This document shows, piece by piece, positions 56,977 through 64,000 of a DNA stretch of 64,000 nt. The stretch comes from Phlebiopsis flavidoalba (Eukaryota > Basidiomycota > Agaricomycetes > Polyporales > Phanerochaetaceae). The DNA is taken from the NCBI GenBank assembly GCA_035772785.1, contig JAOCPU010000041.1:124001-188000 (forward strand), in the 5' to 3' direction. Positions within the stretch are counted from its first letter, which is position 1. Each line of letters begins with the position of its first letter. A program made the translations under genes and the position numbers. Under the pieces are notes generated by a model. It worked only from the letters and a program-made list of their open reading frames with translations, was not told where the DNA came from and did not search any database.

Positions 56977-58891
56977 ATGAGCAGGAGACAGTCGAGAGTA
57001 TCAGTAGATGGTCGACAGAATGATGCCCTACTGGAATTTGAGACTTGTGAGTAGCACTGTAGTGCATGTAACGTTGCATAGCTTGTTTACAACTACGCTC
57101 CAACGGCAGTCAAGAAGAAGTTTCCTCCTCGCCACCAACAAAACATATCACGAAAGATGTTTCTATTGCACCCCTTTCTTCAAGTGTCTAAGTCTCTCTA
57201 TAGATTGAACTCGACACTCAGCGTTCGCATTGAAGAATTGAACGCGCAGATATCTATACTTCAGGTCGAGAACTTGCGATGCGCGCCTCGGAGGGGATTG
57301 CGCTCGTTTGCCCAACTCAAGAAGGCAACGGGAGAAGTCGAGGAAGATTCTCATAGATACTGAGAGTGCAGTGAGTTCACATCTGACGCGCATTCCTGTG
57401 GAATTAACGCAGATCCTGGTCACAGACCCATGCTCTCATGAAGCATTGTGGGTCACATTCGCAAGTCATACCACATTCCCCACAAGCCATTGCCTCGCCG
57501 GAACCTGACCCCGTACAAGCGCCACCTCGTGCACGACGCCCCACTATCGACCCTAAACGCATCCCCACCCGCTAACCGAATAGCTCGACCACCTACACAT
57601 CCCTGGAATCTTCGAGGAGAAGAGGAAGCGATAGGAGATGATGATTTTTTTACCGAGGCCCACTCCAGTACGACGGAAATCCAAGTCACGTTCCTCAAGT
57701 TCAGGAGCCACCGCCAGCAGTTCTCGCCTCCCCCTCCTATCCACGTTGCATCCGGTACTGAAGGACCCTCAGACTTTGACGAACAACTAAGCAAAGCTGG
57801 AAAGAAGAAGCCAACACGACGACAGAGTTGGGACTCAACCTTGACCACGACAATGTCGATCACAACTATGACGCCAAAGGGGCCACAGACAGAGCTGATG
57901 ACACCGACGGCCACCAAGTCCTGCGTTTGGCTCACCACTTCGCAGGGATGCTAGGGCTGGAGGAAGCAGCGGATGAGGTCATGGCAATGAATGGGGCAAT
58001 GCAGCATTATAACGAGGATGAAGACGATGAAGAGCCTATCCCGCTGAGTGTGGTGCACAGGGAGAAGATCAAGAGACCCAGAGAGAGGGAGGATGGTGTC
58101 GAGCGCGAGCTGGTGGATGGTGGAAAGAGGGAGCGAGAGAGGAGGAGAGCAAAGGACACAGATGGTGCGCCTGGGCCAAGCTCTTACGATGGTAAGAAGC
58201 CGAAGCTAAAAGATGTCACAAACTCCCCTCCTCCTCGGCCCTCTCCTGGCCACCATAGATTCCACCCACGGTAAATTACAAAGGTCCGGAGTCTTCATTT
58301 ATTCGTGAGTAAATCTCATTATGGGTTCTATTGTAGACCGCGAACGACAACGAAATTCTATCATCGACGTCGCGTCTTCGTCCGCTCCATCATCAAGCTC
58401 AACCAGATCATTCCTGACCACGCCCATCCCAAAATCTTCGACTAACCCCTATCTGCCCACGCCTCGAAGCTCCAGTGCAACACCGCCCCCCGAGCCCGAA
58501 CTCCCCACGGACTCCGAGGTAGGGGGCCGTGAACGACGCGTCAGGAAGAGCATCAATTACGCCGAACCTAAACTCAATACGTTACGTCACGGAAGACAGC
58601 CTCTTTGTGATGATCTCACTCTAACATTACATTCAGGAAAATGCGCAAACCTGATCCTGCCCCGCCACCAAAGTCCCAGCAGCAGGCGCCCGAGTTCAGC
58701 ACTGGACCACGCTCCCCGGCGATCGATTGAGGGCCAGAGCAACGGCATAACGTCAAGCTCATCCGGTGACTCAAAATCTCAAGCCCCCGCCCGTCGTGGG
58801 CGTGAAACGGAAGAAGATCGCGTGCGCACGTACCGGCGGACGATGCGGGGAAGAGAGTGATGGCACTCAAGCCGACGGCGAAAGTCGCTAG
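56977..58891 (+). CDS. SGO1: Shugoshin (centromeric cohesin protector)
   Basis: Shugoshin protects centromeric cohesin with PP2A and supports spindle checkpoint functions. The start MSRRQSRVSVDGRQNDALLE plus FET lies at 56977 and is followed by an intron. Exon 2 encodes KKKFLLATKHITKDVSI, and exon 3 RLNSTLSVRIEELNAQISIL plus QVENLRMRASEIALVAQL and KKEREKSRKILIDTESA. This is the conserved N-terminal coiled coil with its R-L-N-S-x-L-S/R start. A long disordered, acidic and basic middle follows. Near the C-terminus RVRKSINYAEPKLNT is joined across an intron to KMRKPDPAP, the basic shugoshin motif (x-N-Y-x-x-P-x-L-x-x-K-M-R-R/K-P) that binds phosphorylated H2A. A stop lies at 58889-58891. Frame changes occur near 57300, 57490, 57600 and 58270. 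Confidence 0.88.
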
Positions 58892-60802
58892 GAGCTCACC
58901 GCCCTGCGAGCGCGACGGACTGGGTGAGTACAGAGGGCCGGCGGCCGCAGCGTTGCGCACACAAGTTTTCGCATACGAGACGGGTAGGGGGGCGACGAGG
59001 GTCGGGATACATAGTATGGCCGTCTGAGGCTGTGCGCTTATGCATCTCATCTGATCATGGGCTTCATGCACTTCGTAACTTCGCATGGGTTATAGTATAT
59101 GCCTTGCGTGCAGGTCTGGTCGTATTGTATTATCGCTACATATCGCTTACTCCGTCGCTTTTCGTGTTGTCTTCACAGGAACCCATTTAATGATTTTATG
59201 AATCATGGTGTAACAATATTCCCGATATTATTATACAGTGAAAGGTATTAATATGGAAAGAGTCATGATGAGTCCATTTCGTGAATAGCTACAGAAGCCG
59301 AAAAGTCCTATGATTAAGCCCTACAATCCTGAACTTTATCTGACTGGAAATCCTCCGAAAATGACGATGGCTATACGTGGGAACGTTCTCGGAGGGCGTC
59401 CCCGATCTATTTGCGCCTCCGCAGTTGGGGGCAGGGCTCGGGGATCTGAGGAGCTTCGGCGCAACATGAGCAATCGCAAGAAGCAGAAGCAGGGCACTGC
59501 TAAAAAACCTACAATACTGTTGAGAAGGCTGGCGGCTTGATGCGCAGGGAAACTCTGTCAGTGATGGTGGCGAGCTCGGGCGGGAATGTCTTACTACTGC
59601 CAGCAAGCCTTCTTGCACTTTTCGCCGTAGCAGGAAGGTGGATGGCACGGGCTGAATTTGCAGCGGGAGCTCTCGCACGAGATCTATGATAGCTGTTCGG
59701 TGATCGGCAAAAACAACGGGCGAATAATCTACACTGACCACTTCGTCGGGCTGGTCGGAAAGTGTGAGAGTAGAAAACGACTATAATAGATGCGGACCAT
59801 ACCATGGCGTAGGCGTGTCCACAGCGAGTGTAAACGAAGCATACTCTGCGGAAATTACTCTGTTAGTAGAGAATAAAATTTCACTACGGTTATGCTGTAC
59901 TACTATGGCGACGATGGCACATTTCGTGAGTGGAAGAGTGCTTGTTTTGTTTGAATCTGTGTAGGAGGGGTGTTGTGTACCCTTTCGACAGGTCCAGAGG
60001 TGGCTTTATACGAGGAAGGCCATGGGGATGTCGGCCCTCGACTCCGTGAACATCGCAATCACATTTGAGGAAATAACGGAGGACACATGTCTGGACAGTG
60101 TGAGCACCCTAGACATGTATGGCATGCAGTGTTGGCTCGTCCGAGGGCCGCCCGCTGAGCCGCCCCCTCGAGGAGGACGGGCGCCACAGCTAAACAAATA
60201 TGGGAAAGTTACTAGGCGGACATATAGCCTCAGCTCATAACGGTTATACGGCCAATTGGCGTGCCACTCACCGGAGGATTTTACCGCGGCATCGACAACC
60301 GAACGCATTTTGGTATTAAGTCCGGGTCACTGCTGGGGGGCCGCGCATCAAAGCATAACACAGTTACCTGGATATTCACGGTAGCAGCCGTTACACGCGT
60401 ACACCCGACACGTTGATTTCGATGATACTTGTGCTGCGTAACAGGCTTGCCTCGAGGGCACGGTCCAACTCGAGTCAAATCAGTGCCAACGGTCACTGCG
60501 GTCGTGTCTGTTGAAACGCGGACATGCCAGGATTCTATAATGATGACAACAACTTAATTGGTTGCACTGCAGCAAATTTGGAGAAAATGTACCTTGAAAT
60601 TATTATGAGTGAGAACTAGACCATGAGCTGTGTCGCTCAACAACGATCACAGACTGAGCCACCGGCCGGCGGCCACAGCCTTTGTTTGTACTTATTTGTA
60701 CCGGCGTTAGCGTCGATTCATTTCTGATTCTTACTTGCCATTTTTTGGGTCACCTCCAACTTCGTACTAAACATTCGCGTATTTCCACGTCGTTGTTATA
60801 AG
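58892..60802. other. Intergenic, no gene recognised
   Basis: About 1.9 kb. A plus-strand open frame at 59310-59540 (rich in K, R and G) has no recognisable family and no exon partner. The rest shows no coding signal or repeat. Confidence 0.3.
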
Positions 60803-61354
60803 ATGCCTGTCAAGAGAAATCTACCACAAAAGGAAAAGGAAAGCAGCACAAGAAGTTCGTGGAGCAAAAGGTATGGTACAGGCTGAGTTGCATTTTTTAG
60901 CGTCGTTCTCTCCTGCCTAAAGCTGACGTCCGACTTTCCAGGACACCGGCACTGCAACTCGCCTCCATCATTGTTGATAAACAAGAAGGGACGGCTAGAG
61001 ACAAAGTTGAGAGACGTAATCGTCACGCACAGGTGTGTGTGCAACGTCATGATCCGCTGAGAGCCGTCTCTCAAATTCGGTGATGTCTATAGGCACCCAC
61101 GCGGACCTCTAAGCCCAAGACAACCTCCAAGGAAAAATTAGTATGCGCCATGTTGTGGTTTCTAAGCATTTACGACATGCTGACGTCTGTCAGAAAGAGG
61201 TCAAAGCCTCAATCAAAGCGGAAAGGGCTCGTGCGAAGAAAGACAAGATTAAGGCGCGGAAACGACAAACAGATCAATCTGTCGAGAGCAACGGCGGTGG
61301 AGAGTCCTCGCAGGCTGATCCATCAAGAAGACAAGACGTGTCGCTTTCGCGTGA
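60803..61354 (+). CDS. Small lysine-rich hypothetical protein
   Basis: Not recognised. MPVKRN at 60803 leads, after a one-base change in the A-rich stretch near 60825, to TTKGKGKQHKKFVEQK and an intron. Next is PALQLASIIVDKQEGTARDK with VERRNRHAQ, then two further GT-AG introns flanking APTRTSKPKTTSKEKL. The last exon has KEVKASIKAERARAKKDKIK and ARKRQ and probably ends KKTRRVAFA at TGA 61352-61354. The spliced product is about 130 residues, very basic and mostly helical or coiled, and looks nuclear. Four short exons with consistent splice sites make it a credible gene. Confidence 0.5.
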
Positions 61355-62126
61355 TTCTTGGTTCTACGTGGCTGCGGCGCCCGGCACACTTCGAGCATCG
61401 GTATCTATGTAGAGCGGGAGATTTTTACCTTTTCGAGTTGAATCCATTTCCTAGGACAAGTGCAAGACGGTCGGTGCGGCCCCTCGCTGTTATCTGAGCT
61501 CACTGACTACGTTAATTTGCCATGGCTATCCGGGGTTAGTCAATCCGGACTAAAGTTGGCATGAAACCACTATATTTCCTGTTGGATACACGTAGAAACG
61601 TCCATGCCGTATTTACCATCGTGATGTTCCACTTTATTCTTGCGCAAGCATGTGATTGCCACTTGAAATACCTTGCAATAACGATGACAGATGATCGGTC
61701 GAACCGCTGGAAAGTGCATTCTACCAACACCGACTGGGGTCTGAGTTCATGGTAGTATTTGGGAAATTCCTCGTGCCCGCTATGCCGCCGCATGTTCGCC
61801 GTGAATATTGCGCCTCCGCCGCAATTCAACGGTCCTTTCGGCGGAGCAAAATAATGTATGGAGAAGGGCAGATTGTTCCAAGCGGTGTTCAGAATGTTGG
61901 AGGAAGCGTGGATTGCTCAGTCGCCAGCCGTGGTGCTCCATGAGTCATAACGCGAGAAGTGCTAGTTATCGGGGTCTAAAAAAATCTCGAGATAAAGTAA
62001 AAAAAAAAAAAGCGATCCCGTCAGGCGGTATCCCGCCATTGCAAGAACTTAAGACATTGCATAGAATACTAATAATATCATGTAATCCAGCTTAAAACAG
62101 GACGATACCACGCGCCTTTCCTCGGT
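61355..62126. other. Intergenic, 3' flanks of two convergent genes
   Basis: No gene recognised. It contains an A13 run at 61999-62011. Confidence 0.3.
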
Positions 62127-63987
62127 CTACCCCCCAGCATCACCAATAGAATCACCTCTCGGCCTCTCCACTTCAGGTATGTCACGAAGCCAGCCGTCGA
62201 AGTCGACATCCTTCCTCCAAATAAATCACTGACCATCCCGACTTGCCTCTTTCGACATCAAACACTAGTGCGAGCTTATATCCCATGCCTGGTACACCAC
62301 TGCCTGCTCGTGAGAGCCCAGCCCAGGGACCACCGCGGGTGGCTGGACTCGCCGCGATGTCTCCAAAAAACCCGCCCCGCAGCCTGCGTCGACGCGAACG
62401 GCGGCGCAAAATCGCCGTGCTTCGCGAACAGCTTGTTTGGAGATATTGGCCCGAGCGCGGGCGGTCGCGCACCACGGACTGATGGCGGAGCCCCTGACGA
62501 CCCCGGAGGCGTAGGGGCGACGGAGAAGAAAGCGTGCGCGCACGACTCGCCGCTGTTTGGCGCGGGCGATACCTCGCGCTCCTCACCCACTGCGGGCAGT
62601 TCTTTCCGCACGCACGCAATGACCCTTCCCGCGCATTCCCGCGGTCGTCCCGGCGCCGGCGTCGTCGCTGCGGACCTAGCTTTGCGTGATGGCGGGCGTG
62701 GCCGCGAGTACGCTGGTCGCGACCTCCTTGAAGAAGCTAGGAGCTCGGTGATCGTGGGCAGCCGCTTTGTGTGTGGGTGTGATGGCACAGGAAGACCCTT
62801 TGCATTTCCAAGCCCCTTGCCCGATGAGGTCGGCCGCAGTGGAGTCTGCGACGGAGATGTAAGATTCGGGGGCGTGGCTGGCCTTGGCGGAGCATTTGCT
62901 GAAGACTCGCTTTCCGCGTGGGTCTTCGCTTTCTTTGCTGCTGTGGCACGCGGAGATGCTTCGGACGGTGGGGTTATCGGGCGGGCTCGTTTCTCCGCAC
63001 GTGGAGAGGGTTGGATTTAATTGCGGTAAGCTGGAGGAGGAAGCTAACGGAGGTGGTATGCGTTCCAAGGATTGATTGGGTAGCAGCGGTGAAGAAAGAC
63101 GACGAAGACGTATTCGGCCAGTGGAGAATGGGAGGTGGTTTCGTTTTTTTTTGGGTATCACGGCCCCTTTCCCCGGTATGGCGGGCGTCGGATGTAACGA
63201 GCTGCTGTGGGAAAGATGGAGGGATATACTCCTTTGTAATATTAGCACCGCACATGAGAACAAGCATGTGTAGAATCACACCATTTCGGACAGGTCCGCG
63301 ATTCTCCTTGGATGATCGGGGCGGGTCATGATCGCGCGCACCAGGGGAGCGGCGGGATGGAGAACGATCGCTGGAGGCCTTCTCGCCAATAGCTGTGCTT
63401 TCTGTGGGCTTTTCGGCCGTCACGGTGGTCGCATAACGTTTGGCCACGGAGAATGGCAGAGGTGACTGCCTCTTCGATTGGGTTTCCTTCCCTTTCCCCT
63501 TGGAGGAGCTCGGGGGGATCCGGGGCATCAGCCGCAGATGCGGTTTCCGAGTTATTCGGAACCACAGAAAACAACGTTGGCTTGCCATGCTTTGACTCTA
63601 TCTCGCACGAGCTCGGCCTTGGATGATGGCTTGGGCTGCTCATTTCCGGGGGGAAAGAACTTGGACGTTCGGGTTTGTGGCGTAGGAGACTTCTCAAATC
63701 TCCTCTCCCATTTCTCCTCGCACTGCTTCCACTCCTCATCCGTGTCCGGTAGCACAAACTTGTATCGTCCGACCTCCACCTCCACCTTCTCCCCCAGCCG
63801 TATTCCGTCGGCCACGCCACAATACCGTCGACTTGTAGACGTAGTTCTCAGAGCACTGTGTACCTTGTTCCACCTTGAACTCATGGGATTGAAACCTGCG
63901 TACTTTATAGCGTCCTTGAGCCCGGTCCTCAAGGTATCGTTACGAGGTGGTTCCGGGGTTGGTGACGGTGTCCTGGACGGTGGACAT
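62127..63987 (-). CDS. Hypothetical disordered protein
   Basis: Not recognised. The proposed start MSTVQDTVTNPGTTS is at 63987. A folded-looking N-terminal part follows: LKDAIKYAGFNPMSSRWNKV, then RLGEKVEVEVGRYKFVLPDT and DEEWKQCEEKWERRFEKSPT. The remainder is low complexity: PSSKAELVRDRVKAW, a K/S/R-rich stretch with SKRQSPLPFSVAKRY, then S/P-rich sequence (SPPDNPTVRSISACHSSKES, SVAPTPPGSSGAPPSVRG). The likely C-terminus is DVDFDGWLRDIPEVERPRGD with SIGDAGG, ending at TAG 62129-62127. Frame changes are frequent. Composition points to a disordered nuclear protein, but no domain supports a function. The gene may extend past the right edge. Confidence 0.45.
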
Positions 63988-64000
63988 AGTTGTTCATCGA

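Noticed and set aside
59310..59540. Plus-strand open frame rich in K, R and G
   Set aside because: No family motif, no exon partner and no promoter signal; probably chance.

Overview
The window looks like nuclear DNA from a mushroom-forming basidiomycete (Agaricomycetes). Coding stretches are cut by many introns of about 45-65 bases with GT-AG ends. Several products belong to families typical of these fungi: a FunK1-type kinase, a DUF6593 protein, a DUF6697-like protein, a GH5 subfamily 12 glucosidase, a basidiomycete-type 7-TM protein and a small secreted cysteine-rich protein. No tRNA, rRNA, CRISPR array or complete transposon was recognised.

Layout. 0-2.3 kb: the C-terminal end of a FunK1 kinase and a DUF6593 gene. 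2.5-7.8 kb: a GH5_12 glycosidase (minus) and eIF2A (plus), transcribed divergently. 9.6-17.7 kb: an unknown gene, an F-box/LRR-like gene and a coiled-coil DUF6697-like gene. 18.5-21.5 kb: a secreted GH43 enzyme converging on CDC73 of the Paf1 complex. 22.6-31 kb: a large intersectin-like (Pan1/Cin1) endocytic scaffold converging on inositol polyphosphate kinase. 32.7-34.1 kb: a 7-TM protein. 34.9-43.5 kb: a degenerate tandem array, with three recognisable copies, of an unknown acidic, repeat-rich protein gene. 43.8-44.5 kb: a secreted protein with ten cysteines and a KEX2-like site. 46-48.7 kb: a proline-rich unknown. 49.4-55.5 kb: two tandem DHA2-type MFS transporters. 57-58.9 kb: shugoshin. 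60.8-64 kb: a lysine-rich small protein and a disordered unknown.

Nearly every conserved gene, including housekeeping ones (eIF2A, CDC73, shugoshin, the intersectin, IPK), is broken by one-base frame changes. Where I traced the exact base, the break is usually in a homopolymer run. The simplest reading is residual indel error in an unpolished assembly, not mass pseudogenisation. I therefore give gene spans from first to last recognisable codon. Internal exon joins are approximate.

The genes do not form one pathway. They mix core cell biology (translation, Paf1 transcription, endocytosis/actin, inositol phosphates, cohesin protection), two carbohydrate enzymes, amino-acid or drug transporters, and lineage-specific genes. 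The tandem acidic family and the ten-cysteine secreted protein are the best candidates for undescribed biology.
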